A stretch of 64,000 nucleotides of DNA from Trametopsis cervina (Eukaryota; Basidiomycota; Agaricomycetes; Polyporales; Irpicaceae). The DNA is taken from NCBI GenBank assembly GCA_022385755.1, contig MU278350.1, positions 1,506,486 through 1,570,485 on the forward strand, written 5' to 3'. The notes below the pieces were generated by a model, which worked only from the letters and a program-made list of their open reading frames with translations, had not been told where the DNA came from and did no database searches. Below, one piece after another: positions 1 to 12,149 of this stretch (position 1 is its first letter; each line of letters starts with the position of its first letter). Made by a program: the position numbers and the translations under genes.

Positions 1-770
1 GCTCCGTTGGGGCAGCTAGCGGTGAGAATTCCGCACGTTCACGTCGAAGTCCACATGTTAGTTACTGGGATAGCTATGCTGTGCAATAGTGTTTGATGAT
101 ACGTAGCGCGGCAAGCTGCTTCCTTGTGCTAATGGTATACTGAACTGCAGCCGATATGAGGACAGGGAGGAAAGCTGATGGTCTTGGAATGCAGACTCCG
201 TAACGGCCAACCTGTGGTCAGAGGAACTTCGGAGCAGTTGACAGGCCTGTTCTGTTGCAGGGCTTCCGTTACAATCTGACGTGATCGGTGTCTTGCACTG
301 AGTTCTCCAGTGCTGGCAAACTATGGGACGTGAACGCTGCAAAGAACGTAGCCAGCCGTTACCAACCAACGAGAAGTATATCATGAATAGACTTACGTGG
401 CGTTGTCCGACGGACTGATAAGTAGCTATGTATCGCGTATGGCCGTATTTGACAGCACTGCCTACTTCGCCTCTTACCTTGATCTGCGCTCTACCTCTTG
501 TATCCACACATAACCGACCTCTGAGTTCATTGAACCTGGACAGGGCATCGTCAGCACACAGAGACCAACCGCACATAGACTGTGGTCATCTTCCAGCGCG
601 ACGTGTGTATGATGTAAAGCACGGGTTCATATATCCCCTTATTTGCAGCCAAGATAGTCGTACGTTCTACAGTCAGTCGCATACACATTCAGCAATCTAG
701 CCAGTAAAAGAAGCACTCCGCATCCAAACCTCCCATGAAAGAACACAAAAAATCCACGTATCAATAGGGC
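1..770. other. Intergenic or 3' flank, no gene supported
   Basis: Reading frames here are short, overlap on both strands and show no recognisable domain, codon bias or splice-linked continuation. The right end is the 3' flank of the bHLH gene, whose stop codon is at 771-773 on the minus strand. A gene entering from outside the left edge cannot be excluded. Confidence 0.5.
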
Positions 771-3190
771 CTATTCGCCATCGTCATCTCCATCGTCGTC
801 GCCCATGCCAGTAGAGCTTCTACCAAGTGGCCCAAGGGTAGCTTCCACTGCGTCCAAGTCCGCAGTCAGGTCAATGGGGTCTGCCTCCTCCATCTCATCG
901 TGTGTTCCAACCGCGATACGTAGTCGCTCAATTTCTTTTCTTAGGCGATCTATCTCGACGTCTCTCCGCTCAACGCGCCCCTTCAGCCGCCTGATATAGT
1001 CGTTTCCGCATCTGAGTAGCTGCAGCTTACTGACGCCTCTATTTGGGCCGTCAGCGTTGCCTTTCGGAGGGCCGCGAGGTGGCATAGCGCCGGGTAAAAT
1101 CGGTTCGTCGGGGAAACCTTCCTCCGACGGTAAGGGTATAGGTGGGAGGAGAACGCGGAGGTCGTCGAAGGACGTCTTGAGAGAATCACGGCGCTTCTGC
1201 TCTGCGGCCTTGTGGGAGGTTTTGCGAACCTGCAATGGGGGCTGTTGACCCTGCATGGAAGTCATGGAGGGACCAGAAGGAGACATGGAACCTTGTAGAC
1301 CCGAGACGTTGCTGGCTGTATGCGCCGTAAGAGAAGGGACATAGTATGCAATAGGTGAAATCAAACATACCAGGTCGTATTGGCTTCAACGCCGGGCTTA
1401 CCAGGGGCGTTCTGTCGCCACTCATGCTCGCAGCGGAAGTCGCACTTCTAGGCCGTGTGGATCCCTTCCTTGTCGACTTTTGTGCAGGGGGCGCCAAAGA
1501 GCTATGCGTGCCCAGTCTGCCCAAATTCATGATGCTGGAAGGTGTGACCGGGAGCAACGGTTGCTCCGTTCCTTCAGGATGTTGGTCATTTCTGACGGAA
1601 CCTGACGCTTGTGTATTGTTGATCAGGAACTCGACCGAGTTCAGAGGCGCAGGCGTAGCCGGGGGAGGCATCGACAGGTCGACCGGGGATGGGCTGTCGC
1701 CGGGGACATCGCCGCTTGTACCAGCAGTGTTACGACGTGTGTTGGGTCTGTTTCCTCCAAGAGGTCCTGAACCATGGGTAGGCGGAAATACTGGTGTGGA
1801 GTTAGCGCTCTTGGTACCGCCGCGAAGACTGTTCGTTGACTTTTTCGTTGAAGACTGAACAGTAGGCGGGGGAAGGCGCGGAAGAGCAGCCTGTCTCTTT
1901 CTGGCTGTTCTCCCGCGGCTGGTAGCGGTATCGTCACTTCCAGGAGAGGATGTACGCGTCCTTCTCTTCAAAGTCGAGGAGGCGCCAGAAGGTAGAATAT
2001 TATGGTCTCCTAGGCCGGCCTGTTGATTGCCAGACGTTGCAGCGGCTGAAGATCCTGACGCAGAGTTGTATGCACCGAGCCACGGACTAGTGAGCGGCGA
2101 CATCTCTTCAATGTCCAGCTCGGCCGGTGATGGTAACATGCCATAGGGGCTGTTCATATTGCTTCCTGCACCGCCACCGAGGTGCCCATGTATGTTTTGG
2201 AAGACGATATTCGCTGGCGCACTGTGGGGTGCAGCTGGTATGCCACCGTGCTGGCCATGTTGCAGATGCTGGTTGGGCATGTGGCTCTGCATATGGTGAT
2301 TGGACAGGAAGGTGTTGTGTTGGTTGAATGCCTGGGACTGCGGAGTGGACTGAGCCGGCGAGCCAGACTGAAGGAGCATGTGGGGGACGAAATCTGGGCT
2401 TGGTTGCGGTGGTAGTTCCCCTGATGCGTCTGTTGAAATGTATGGTTAGCCTGACGACCTTACGCATAGTTGACAGGAATGAAGGCGCATGCGTTGGGAT
2501 ATGTGGAAGGTAACGAGCGGAATATTGGCGACGGAGTACACTGTCTACATGTGACCCGCTGAGACCACCCAAGTGTCTCATGGTTCTGTAGGCATGAAAG
2601 GAGCAACAATGAATCAATACGCACTGGGAGTTGGGAGGTATTGCTGCTGATCCCTCGGACGGTTGGGATCGACCATCATGGACATGGGAAGCGTGCCGCC
2701 AAACGACGACTGTCCGCTCAAGATCTCAATCTGGGGCATTCACAGCGTACACGGTTAGCAAGGCCTTCCCCACCGGCTACACACTGCACCACCTTGCCTG
2801 CCGCTGCCGGCTGCTCAGTGGGAAATGAGAGCTCACCTGCTGCTGGAAGATCTGTGTTTGCAGCTGATACAACTGTTGAAGCTGATTCAGCCTCATCTGG
2901 TGTTCCACGAGCATCTGCTGAGTCGGCTGCGAGCCAGAACCGGAGGGTACAGGCATGGAAGATGGACCGCCGGCGCCGGACGACGCACTGGCCATGAGGT
3001 TGTCGAGAACATCCATGTTTACGCCTGGCGAGTTCTGCTGAATGTTCATGCCGTTCATCTCCAGTATCTCATGTATCGAGGGCGAATGGGACCGTGAGGG
3101 GTTGAGAGAGTGAGGCGAGTGGTCTGGGTGAAGGTAGGTGTTGTAGAAGTCTTTCTGATTGCCATGGGCGCTAGCTTCCGCGTTCATCAT
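771..3190 (-). CDS. bHLH transcription factor, glutamine-rich N-terminus
   Basis: Nuclear DNA-binding regulator. Four exons are joined by short GT-AG introns. The first starts at the ATG at 3190-3188 and is rich in Gln and Ser; the second (about 2635-2735) and third (about 1370-2430) are Ser/Pro/Thr-rich and look disordered; the last (771 to about 1320) holds the DNA-binding domain. The basic region reads HKAAEQKRRDSLK, so it has the His-Glu-Arg set (H5, E9, R12/R13) that in this superfamily recognises CACGTG. Helix 1 (TSFDDLRVLLPPI) is followed by an unusually long loop of about 40 residues, then helix 2 (SKLQLLRCGNDYIRRLKG) and a charged, leucine-zipper-like helix (VEIDRLRKEIERLR). The C-terminus is acidic (GDDDGDDDGE). 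The product has over 600 residues. No tyrosine is seen in the basic region, so it is not SREBP-like. Target genes are unknown. Confidence 0.88.
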
Positions 3191-3435
3191 CGCAGCAGTC
3201 GACGAGGGGGCCTATTGGGCGGCAACGTCGCTTCTGAGAGTGATGCTGGACGAAGAATTTGTTTGCAAGGATGAGGAAAACGTCACTGACAGGCCGTGGC
3301 AGGTGTGCGGATGGTCGCTTTGCCGTCGTCCTCCAAAATCATGCGGAAAAACAGAAAAAAATGCTGAAACGTCGTTCGGCTTCTCGGCAAATCTATGCGG
3401 CCGTTATGTCCCATAGGCCATGTTTTCTACTGTCG
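3191..3435. promoter_or_regulatory. Upstream region of the bHLH gene
   Basis: About 245 bp separate the bHLH start codon from tRNA-Thr. This must hold the bHLH promoter; no clear TATA box was seen. Confidence 0.35.
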
Positions 3436-3514
3436 TCCCGCTTAGCTCAGCTGGTAGAGCGCGTCACTAGTATCTATCAATGACGAGGTCAGTCGTTCAA
3501 GTCGGCTAGTGGGA
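3436..3514 (+). tRNA. tRNA-Thr(AGT) with a 7-nt intron
   Basis: The cloverleaf folds by hand. The acceptor stem pairs 3436-3442 (TCCCGCT) with 3508-3514 (AGTGGGA), with one G-T wobble. The D stem pairs GCTC (3445-3448) with GAGC (3457-3460). The anticodon stem pairs CGTCA (3462-3466) with TGACG (3481-3485). The T arm is AGTCG, TTCAAGT, CGGCT. The 14-nt interval in the anticodon loop fits a normal 7-nt loop with anticodon AGT at 3469-3471 plus a 7-nt intron after position 37, the standard site of nuclear tRNA introns. A TTTT tract just downstream (about 3518-3521) fits RNA polymerase III termination. Confidence 0.88.
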
Positions 3515-3521
3515 ATATTTT

Positions 3522-6500
3522 GTTCCTTCGACTCCTGTGTACAGTACAACCTCCCGACGTGCGTCTTATTTTTGCAGGTGCCCCTGGGTAGGCGGTGTGT
3601 GAAGCTGTCATATCCGGAACTCTACCGTGTATGCCATTTGTCGGCTTCGACTTGGAACGAAACGTCAGTGAACTACTTTCCAATCGATGCTCAGGAGTCT
3701 GAGTATATTTATCAGACACGGCCATCATCCCAGGTATAATTTAATAGACGAAGAGCCATCCCAAAACAATTGAGCAACTACACAAGCTTCAGTATTTCAA
3801 CGTCATCGCAATTTCCGGCAAGAGTATGGAGCCATGTGCTGTGTTTGCTTACTTGCTGCGGCCACAGACAGCAGTATTTAGTGGAGCACAATGGAAGGGC
3901 AATAATCGCCTAAGCCCCTTCTGCGGAGTCCGTCCTGACGCTCCGCAAGCCTTCTTAGGGTGTAAACCAATAGCTGATGCCACAGTTGGCCGTCAGAATT
4001 AGTTCTGTCGGCAAGCTGCTCCAGTTGACCACAGCCTGGTGAGTGGCCATCAACAAACCGCAGGCAGTCTCACGCTACACGCACAGGCCCAGCTACGCAT
4101 ACCAGCGAGACCCGGAAGATTTCTACGGGGCAGCATTGCCGCCGCAGCCACCGAGAGCCCTACAATTCCAGGATAAAATGGTAATAGCCACGCCCCTAAT
4201 AGCCAAAGAATGTCGATGGTGTTTCCACGAAGGGGTGCACGTATCGCGCCCAGAGTCATGCGCCGCGATATTTTTAGCTTACCATAAACACTTATGTTTT
4301 TGGTACTGGTGCTCATTAACTGAGTGGCGCTTGTTTATGGCTCCTTGGATATGCAGTGTTGACGCAGTGCTAATATCCAGGTGTAAGCTGAATGACTGGC
4401 AACTCAGCATTGACGGAAAAGAGATAAATTCTTACCGAATCTTCCAGGCTGCGCGAGCTGCGTTCGTGTGCCCAGCACTGCCCCTCTATAACTGTGTGCA
4501 TTGCTGGGCGTGCGAGTCAAGCCGCGTGAGCCTGAGAGACCACTTCCCGTCGGGAACTCTCGATGTTCGCCATCACATCATTACTTCACAGCCGTACCCG
4601 CCGGAGAGAACCTTAGCTGACCACATCACGCAATACTGCGAAGCTTCAATAAATGCAGAAAAATGACTAGGACAAAGAAGAAATGTCTCACAGCTTGCTG
4701 GACCGTCTTAGTAAGCTCGCCAATGACTCGTCGGGCTATTCATCCTAATCAAAATCACAGTCAAGTCACTAGAATAGCAGAGCAATACATTACCAGAAGG
4801 TCTTCATGACTGTACCCGCACAGTCATAGCCAACCCGGTACTGTATCGACATTGATTCTCAGAGTTCGGTCGCGCGGATGGCCGAAATCTCGCCGTTGCG
4901 GTGTTCCCGTACACTGCCCCGCCACTTGATCACAAGTCCGCCTGTGGTCACATCAATAGCCAGCGAACGAGTCACACCGTGTAGTTAGCCTTCCATTGTT
5001 CGGCTCCTCAACACCCCATCTCACCTGCCCGACAGTTCGACATCCAGAGTCATTGAGCAGGGAGACTTGAGATAACGTCTGCATGCTGTCACAAGACAAA
5101 TACGTGACCCAGATCTCAGACTAGACCACAAGGAATATTTGGAAATTGGTCATTGCGAGCCCGGTGTGATGAGATAGCGTGGTGAGGAATGTAGGATCGT
5201 CAGTGCTATTCGGAAGACGCCACGGAGCCATTCCTCAGGCCTGCATACCCTCGCGCGAGCATGATTTCCTGAAATCCGGAAATCCGATCATTGACGCCAC
5301 AGGTGCGGTGGTACCTGTGTACAGAAAATTACAAAGCCCTCCAATATGCCAAGGTTACAGGTCTTGTATTTGTACAAGGCAATGGCAATTGGTACCTTGA
5401 GCAGGGTGGCGCGTCTTCCTACCCCGCACGTCCAACAGACTAGAAGCACGGGGTGAGTGGCATTGGGGAGTAGCGAAGCGCTGCCAGGGGCAGGACGCTT
5501 GCGCACATGCAACTGGCGCATCACCTAAAGCGCTACCGACTCTGAGAAGCCCCATGTAGTTAGAAACTTCGCCGCCGCCAGATTACGTTTGTTCGTCACC
5601 TTCCTATCCGGCTGCCCTCCTGCAATGGGATCCGGCCGTACGGACGACCCTGGTACGAAACCGGAGTGAGTTAAGCGTCAGTGGCAGATAAACGGGGTCA
5701 GATACAGGTGTTTGTTTGCACCTGCGGTGTGTGCACAATGAGGACACCTCGCGGCGACAATTAAACGCCTCATGTTTGGGGCAAGGCCTGACTTATGAGG
5801 TAACAGACGCATAAACGTGATAGGTGGGCGTTGTGTTTCGATCTCTTTCGAAGGGACGGAAATCAAATAGACAAAGGGATCATCGGAGATGAGTTTGAGT
5901 AGTGCAAGGGTCGACGAGATACATACGTACAAGATTAGCTGCTATCTGGCTCGAGGTGTGTGGGAGGAAGGCCGCGCGGGAACCGTGCGTGGGTTTTACG
6001 AATCGATCGTTACGCATAGACGTGTTGGAATGGGCGAATCACCGCAGTGCGCCTTCTCGCGGCCGCTGTCTCATTACGGTAGTGGCCATTGGTTGTATGA
6101 GCTGCCGGCCATGGTAACCATGGCAGTAGCGACGCGCTTGAACAATGATACAAGAGGTTAAGGTTTTGTGTAGATGAACATAAGATTGACGTACGGGAGT
6201 CGCTCTGCTGTTGAATAAGAAATAGAGGGAGAAAAGTTGCGCTTCAATGCGGTTAGATACGTTCTTTGCGGCCGCGGCGCCGGGTTTGGCGCTCCTCAAT
6301 GCCAAAGGTCGTGTCGTTAACGCCAGCAGAAGATGGCGCAGCTGAGAAGAGCGTCACTGAGCGCGCGGAATGGTCTGATGATAGGTCAATCTCACGAGCA
6401 ATATGGTGTGATAGCAGAGCCAGCATGATGGACGGGATGACAGAGTGAAGGAGAGATATGCGCCTCCATCATGAAATGGCACGACAGCAGTCAACGAGAC

Positions 6501-8505
6501 GCATGATACGGCTGTACGACAGCTGTGGATAAGCATAGAGATCTCTGTAGCCCCGCCGTGGTAAATTACTGACCATGGTTGGCGGCTCGAATCCGAATAT
6601 GTCATGCAAGACTCGTCCCGTCCGCAAGACAGTAAGTCAATGATAGGATAGGCGTGGGTATACGACGATCACCTCCCAGGTCCATCTTGCCGATTCGCGC
6701 GAAGATTATATGAGCGACAAGCTCTGTATCGACGGACGCCGCGATGCCACCGTCCGCGGCGACCGTGTTACTTATTGACCGCATACCACAAAGACCGTAA
6801 GCGGTAAGTGGTGTCGTGACCATCCCTAGAAGTGATCTTGGGTCAAGTGTCGCGAGATTTCACATTGGGCTAGGATGCAGATGAAATTCGCTGATGTTCG
6901 CGACGTGGCCAGAAGCGGCCGCAGGGCGGAGTCGGCGGCTGTACCGAAGTTCTCCAGTGCTCCAGCCATGGCGGCGCCGAGGAGGACCAGGCAGTGTTTA
7001 TGCGATTTCTACGACTTGCAAGGACATATTGACACTGCCAGCGATGAGAATCGATGCCCAACCTACATGGTGAAGAACGGGACTAGAGTGCTGTGTTCCA
7101 AAACAGGACCGGCGTGTCCACCGCTCTAGATGATCTCCCCAGGGCCCACAGAAAAGTGGAAACATTCTTTCGAGTTCTGATTCTGACTGCTGCCAACTGT
7201 CAGGCAGTGCAAGGCGCCCTTCCGGCGCACTATTGAGTGCGGGAAAGCGTTAGCGATGGCCAATGGCAAGATCCCGAATTCGCGCTGACTGCCGAGGAGG
7301 GCTACCATCGCCCGAACAGAATAGAGACAACGCACGAGATGAGAGTCGAGATTCATCTTGGGGGGAGGCGGCGGGATCACGATTGAGAGATGGGGATATC
7401 AGCTTCATCTCGTCAGCACATGCGGGTCGAGCATCCTGGCAGGAGATGCGGAGAACCACGGTTGAGTGGCCAGTTGAAATTGCCAATGAATGAGTTGGCG
7501 TAGACGAACTAACGGGTACGAATTAGGTTCAACTCGCTGAGTTCCGGAAGAAGTGCCCTCAGGCGGTCTGCGCTTGGGCTGTGGGAACGGCAGGCAGGGA
7601 CGCTGTCCTGCTCCCGCTGGGGCACAAAGGCGACTCTTGTGTCTCACTACACTACAGCAAAGACCATTGTCTCGCGTGACGACGGGCAAATGCCAGCGAA
7701 AGGCGTGGCGGGCGAGCGGACGGAGAATGGAGGATACAAGTACGGTGTACGAGAACAAAAGGGCCCGTGGACTGATGCTTGGATGGTTCTTCTAGTGCCG
7801 CATGTGCCGTGGAGGCTGATCTAGATCTGATGGGTCCAATGGCTGGTTTGGATTGGAATTGAGGGAGATGATGTCTGTGCGTTTCCCATGGCCGAACGTG
7901 GGATAGGTCAGGTCGAGCATGCCACCGCTCGAACTGGGTGATCAGCCAACCGCAGCCTTGCGAACCGCCTCGAAACAGAGGCATGCCCCTTTCTCTGCGC
8001 ACGCGTTGATAGCAGCCAGATTCGCTTGCGATGGACGGCAGCTGGAGGAAACGGCCCCGAAACGCGACTTTGCCCGTTCCTTTGTATTTCAGTGCGGTGA
8101 GAATTCAAGTGGTTCGGTACCAGATTGAAGGTCCGCAAGCCTCGCACCTCACGGCTACGGCGAGGTCTGCAGAGTCTTGGCGGGCGGTGAGAGTCTGCGC
8201 TGCCCCAGACTGTTCCTAGTAGGCTTCCCGCGACGAGCCCTCGTCTCCGTGTCGACCGCCGCTGGGCTCGGTGAGAGAGCAGAAAGTGGTAGGTGCCCGT
8301 GGAAACCTGTGGATGAACGCGGAGCCAAAAGGAATTGACGCAAATAGTGCTTTCCAAATTGGGACGATTCACACAGGCGCTAGAAGCTAGCCAAATTTGG
8401 GATCCACGCCGCAACACAGTACAACAAACCTATAAGTCTCCCAGTACCTCACTCCACGCCGCGACCCATCTCTTGCCTCCTCCCATTATATCCCGTCAAA
8501 CCTCC
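3522..8505. other. Gene-poor block of about 5 kb
   Basis: No reading frame here has a recognisable domain or a splice-linked continuation. The longest plus-strand frame (about 4043-4666) is rich in Trp, Cys and His, without low-complexity or domain structure, and its product resembles nothing I know. No terminal inverted repeats, transposase motifs or simple-sequence arrays were seen by eye. It may hold decayed sequence, non-coding transcripts or unrecognised lineage-specific genes. The right end (about 8400-8505) is the promoter of the next gene and contains an AT-rich TATA-like stretch near 8486. Confidence 0.45.
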
Positions 8506-9288
8506 ATGGCCATTCCTCCTCCCCCAACAATGTACTCGTCCTACACGTCCAAACGAAGGCGTACAGCCACCTCCGTCCTCGCGGGCGACCTTGATGCGCG
8601 TCCTCAGCGCGACGTCCTCACCAGTGTATTAAACGGAGTCCCAATCTATGAGCTGGTAGAAAAGGCGGAGCTGGATGGTGAGAGACGGGCACGGAAGAGG
8701 GAGCGGAAGGAACGCGAGAAAGAACGCGACAAGGACAAAAAACGCGCCAAGTCCCCCTCCAAGGCTCCGGAGAGGCCGCCGGCAGAGGCCAGTACCAGCA
8801 CCGCGCCCTCAACCTCCACCGCCCCCGTCAAACGTCCCTTACCCGCACCTGTTCCGCGTACCACGCCCACCACTACCTCGTCCTTCTGGAAGGCGCGTCC
8901 GACCATACACATCGCTGTTCATCGCAACAACTCCGTCACCCCGCCTCCCATGCCACCCTCATCGCCGCCCGCCACCCCGGGCCCATCGCTGTCATCCGCC
9001 GCCTCCTCTGCCTCGTCTAAGAGACCCCACACACCGGACGACGATGATCTCATGAGCGACCGCGGACAAAGCGTGGACACCATGTCCCCGCAGCCCGACA
9101 GTCTTCCACGGCCGCCGAGAAAGAAGCGACAGGCCGCCAGGAAAGGTTGGAAGGGTTGGGTCGAGGGCTCGCCTCCGCCATCAGAGAAGTTAATCAACCT
9201 GGACGTCGTGCCTGTCCTCGGAGAAAGGAAAACGAGGAGTGGAAAGAGCTTCGACGCTATCGGCGTCGGCAAAGACAGTTGGGTATAA
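8506..9288 (+). CDS. Basic low-complexity protein of unknown function
   Basis: I do not recognise this protein. It is a single exon of 260 codons, starting at the ATG at 8506 in good context (cctccATGgc); an in-frame ATG at 8530 is the alternative. After a short Pro-rich start, residues of about 15-60 look folded (RRRTATSVLAGDLDARPQ, then YELVEKAELDGERRARK), followed by a strongly charged Arg/Lys/Glu helix and long Pro/Ser/Thr/Ala stretches. A Lys/Arg-rich patch (PRKKRQAARKGWKGW) lies before a conserved-looking tail with LINLDVVPVLGERKTRSGK. The composition suggests a nuclear or nucleic-acid-associated protein, but that is inference. GC-rich third positions and an intact frame on a Pro-rich background support real coding. 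Confidence 0.7.
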   Translation: MAIPPPPTMYSSYTSKRRRTATSVLAGDLDARPQRDVLTSVLNGVPIYELVEKAELDGERRARKRERKEREKERDKDKKRAKSPSKAPERPPAEASTSTAPSTSTAPVKRPLPAPVPRTTPTTTSSFWKARPTIHIAVHRNNSVTPPPMPPSSPPATPGPSLSSAASSASSKRPHTPDDDDLMSDRGQSVDTMSPQPDSLPRPPRKKRQAARKGWKGWVEGSPPPSEKLINLDVVPVLGERKTRSGKSFDAIGVGKDSWV

Positions 9289-10179
9289 ATTCCGTACGTG
9301 GGCCCTCATGGCTACATATAACGGTTCGATAACTGACACACTCTGTCCGCAGTCTCCGGGTCCATCGTCGTGAACGTCTGTCTCTTGTTCTCAATCTCTA
9401 GAAGTAATACCTCGCGCTATGCGCTCTACGCTATATCGACTGTCGGGTCTGTTTATTCACTCGGGAACCATCCAGTATTTGCTTCAATGTTTCAGAACTG
9501 GGCTTCATATCGTACTCTTGATTTCGGAAATGCTTCCTCATTATTCTCTTCCCGCCGGCGTCGTGGTCTCTATGTCCTACTGATGATGGATTGCTCGTCG
9601 TGGCCAACGCTTTACATATCTCTTTCCCGCCCTTCACTGTATAATAACCATGTTATTGTAACAAAAATTCTCTGCCGTGACTTCACACACCTGCAATTCA
9701 TGGTATCATTATCCTATAAACGAATCGATTGCATCTGTGACGTATCTGTGCTATGACAGCGATCAGGTGCATTGCAGATCGTGGACAGCGAAACAAGCGG
9801 TATGTAACAGCGTTATGGGCGCCTATTTGCGCGTCGCTCGTTGTGCCGCTCGATCAACTTCACCAACAGCGACCATCTCTGCCCGCCTCAGCGCCCGCCT
9901 ATATGCGGACAGCACGGAACTATACACTCACTATTGTCTGATTCCTTTCAAACCTCTGGTCGCATATCAACGAACACGCTCAGTCGCTACTTCTTGTTTC
10001 TCACCGCCACGCGCCGACGACAACCCAGCCACTTTCCTGCAAGACGGCGAGACTGGACCGCATCTGAGTTACTTCAGCTCACTTGAGGCGGTTGGCACGT
10101 ATACCAGGCAATCCATTAGGCCTCTCCAAGCTACCAGACGTTCCGAACTCGCAAAGTGTCCCACAGGCCGGCACAGAGA
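9289..10179. other. Intergenic, about 890 bp
   Basis: This is the 3' flank of the low-complexity protein gene and the 5' flank of MTG1. It is AT-rich around 9600-9740. No domain-bearing frame and no RNA gene was recognised. Confidence 0.45.
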
Positions 10180-12149
10180 ATGATTCGCAACGTACCGTTC
10201 CCCATCCTTCCAATGCCGCAGTCATGGTACCCAGGACACATGACGCAGTTCACCAGGATGCTTCCTGCCCTCCTCCGACGTACGGATGTTGTCCTGGAAC
10301 TCCGAGATGCCAGGCTGCCTCTCACAAGCATCAACCGCAACTTCGAAGGTGCGTTCACACTTCCACACCCGCCTGTGGATGTTCCGTTGAGGGCGGGAGG
10401 GCGGCCGTGCATGCTGGGAGGGGAACGCGCCATGTGGCATCCTTTGATGATGCCATGCCTCGAGGGTACCGGGCGTGTGGACGATGGAAAGGGCCGGATC
10501 AGCGCCAGAGCGTGCTTGGTATGGAGATGGACAAGGGGTGGTGGCAAGCTGGCGCCAGACCTCTTATCATACTCGCGCAGCTACCTCAGGCGTCGCGTTC
10601 GGCATAGACGCGTCGCAGACATATCATTCCTCTCTCGCCGAGTCTGACTATGCAGCGCAGTCACTAATGAATAAATCTTGACACAGGCGCGCTGCAAAAA
10701 TGGCGGTTGGAAAAAGGAGGTAGTCGAGTTGTTTCACGCTCCCCTGCCGCGCCTGGTAGTCAGCCGCCAGGTCCGAAAACATACGGCGCTACCTGCGAAC
10801 GGATCGTGGTTTTCAATAAGCGCGACCTCGTGCCTGAGTGGGGAATCGAGGTAGGCCACTTTGCGACCATACAACAATAAGGAATCTCAAGTATGGAGTA
10901 CAGTAGCCTTTCCGCAGGGCCATGGCCAATAAATACCCCGATCAGACAATATTTTTTGCATCATGGAATCACAGGCAAGATGTCAAGCGACTCAGCAACT
11001 TGCTCATCGGTAAGACAACTCAGTTATGGCTCAACTCGCTTGGGTTACAACGGCTGATTCGTTACTCTGTGATCACCGATCTTGTTCCGCAGATATAGCC
11101 AAACAGAGCCCCGGTGCACCAGAGATGAACGTCCTCGTTGTTGGCATGCCTAACGTCGGGAAGTCGACGCTGTTGAACGCTCTCAGAAGCACCGGGATAT
11201 CAGGACGTGAGTCTCCTTGGAAATTTAATTGTAATTTATCTGTAGGGCCACTAACACAGGCGTTATGTAGCTACTGCAAAGGCCCTGCGGACCTCTGCAC
11301 AGCCGGGCATGACCCGTGCGCTTTCCACTCGCCTTAAACTCTCTGAAGACCCGCTGGTATACTCCTATGACAGCCCAGGTGTCATGCTGCCGTTCCTGGG
11401 GCGCGGTGACCGAGGAGCTGAGCGAGGCGTTAAGCTGGCACTTATAGGTACGTAGGACTAGAGCCGCTACTTTCTCCTACACGGTAAAAACTTGCATACT
11501 CATTCTCCCGATTTACATACGCACTTGGCGTCCTTCAGCTGGCATAAAAGAAGGCCTGTACGATATCGAGTCACTGGCCTCATATCTTCTGTATCGCTTC
11601 AACATTCTTGACCCGATTGGTGAGCACGCTGTTGGCATAAGGCTTGCTTGCTACTGACTCGTTTTGCACTGCCTAGCACCTGCCTATCTTACGCTACTGC
11701 CCCCAGGCGCTCCGCCAATGACGGACATCTACGAATTCTTAGACGCACTGGCGCAACGACTAGCCATGATGAAGAAAGGCGGTATACCAGACCAAGCACG
11801 CGCGGCGGTCTGGTTTGTGAACTGGTGGCGAGATCAGGGCAGCCTACTCTCTGCCTCCGCACCGTTGACTGCCACCAGTCCAACAATAGCCGGTACACCG
11901 CTCACACACAGGCGCGGTTGGGGATTTGACTTTGAATGGTCAGTCGATCACGCAGAGGCCGCGAACTACGACCAGACGGTGGTTCAGCGCAAGATGGAGG
12001 AGTGCATTGATGCGTTCGAGGCGGAGGCTGTGCAGGAGGAACGCGAGGGCGAGACGGTCAGCTCGACACAGGAAAAGAAGAAGACGAGAGAGCAGCTAAT
12101 TGCGAAAAGAATGGCGAGGACGAAGGCGAAACTGGCCGCGCGACATTGA
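10180..12149 (+). CDS. MTG1: Mitochondrial ribosome-associated GTPase 1 (MTG1, YlqF/RbgA family)
   Basis: Circularly permuted GTPase that in this family helps assemble the large mitochondrial ribosomal subunit. Seven exons: 10180-10348, 10687-10850, 10907-11009, 11093-11206, 11271-11447, 11539-11619 and 11677-12149. The G motifs appear in permuted order: the N-terminal SWYPGHM and DVVLELRDARLPLTS, G4 NKRDLVP, G5-like FFASWNH, G1 GMPNVGKSTLLNALR, then G2 in PGMTRALS and G3 DSPGV. The C-terminal domain ends in a Lys/Glu-rich coiled segment. The ATG at 10180 gives a short N-terminus (MIRNVPFPILP) with little sign of a classical targeting peptide. The exon 3 acceptor is the TAG at 10904-10906, because the CAG just before it would put a stop codon in frame. 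Intron 1 is unusually long (338 nt). Confidence 0.93.

Noticed and set aside
4043..4666. Plus-strand open frame of about 200 codons
   Set aside because: No domain, unusual Trp/Cys/His content, no splice context; an overlapping minus frame is equally open. Likely chance.
6541..6610. GGCTCGAATCC, like a tRNA T arm
   Set aside because: No acceptor, D or anticodon stems could be paired around it.
10440..10660. C/D snoRNA in MTG1 intron 1
   Set aside because: The only TGATGA and CTGA boxes are about 200 nt apart, too far for a C/D snoRNA, and no terminal stem pairs.
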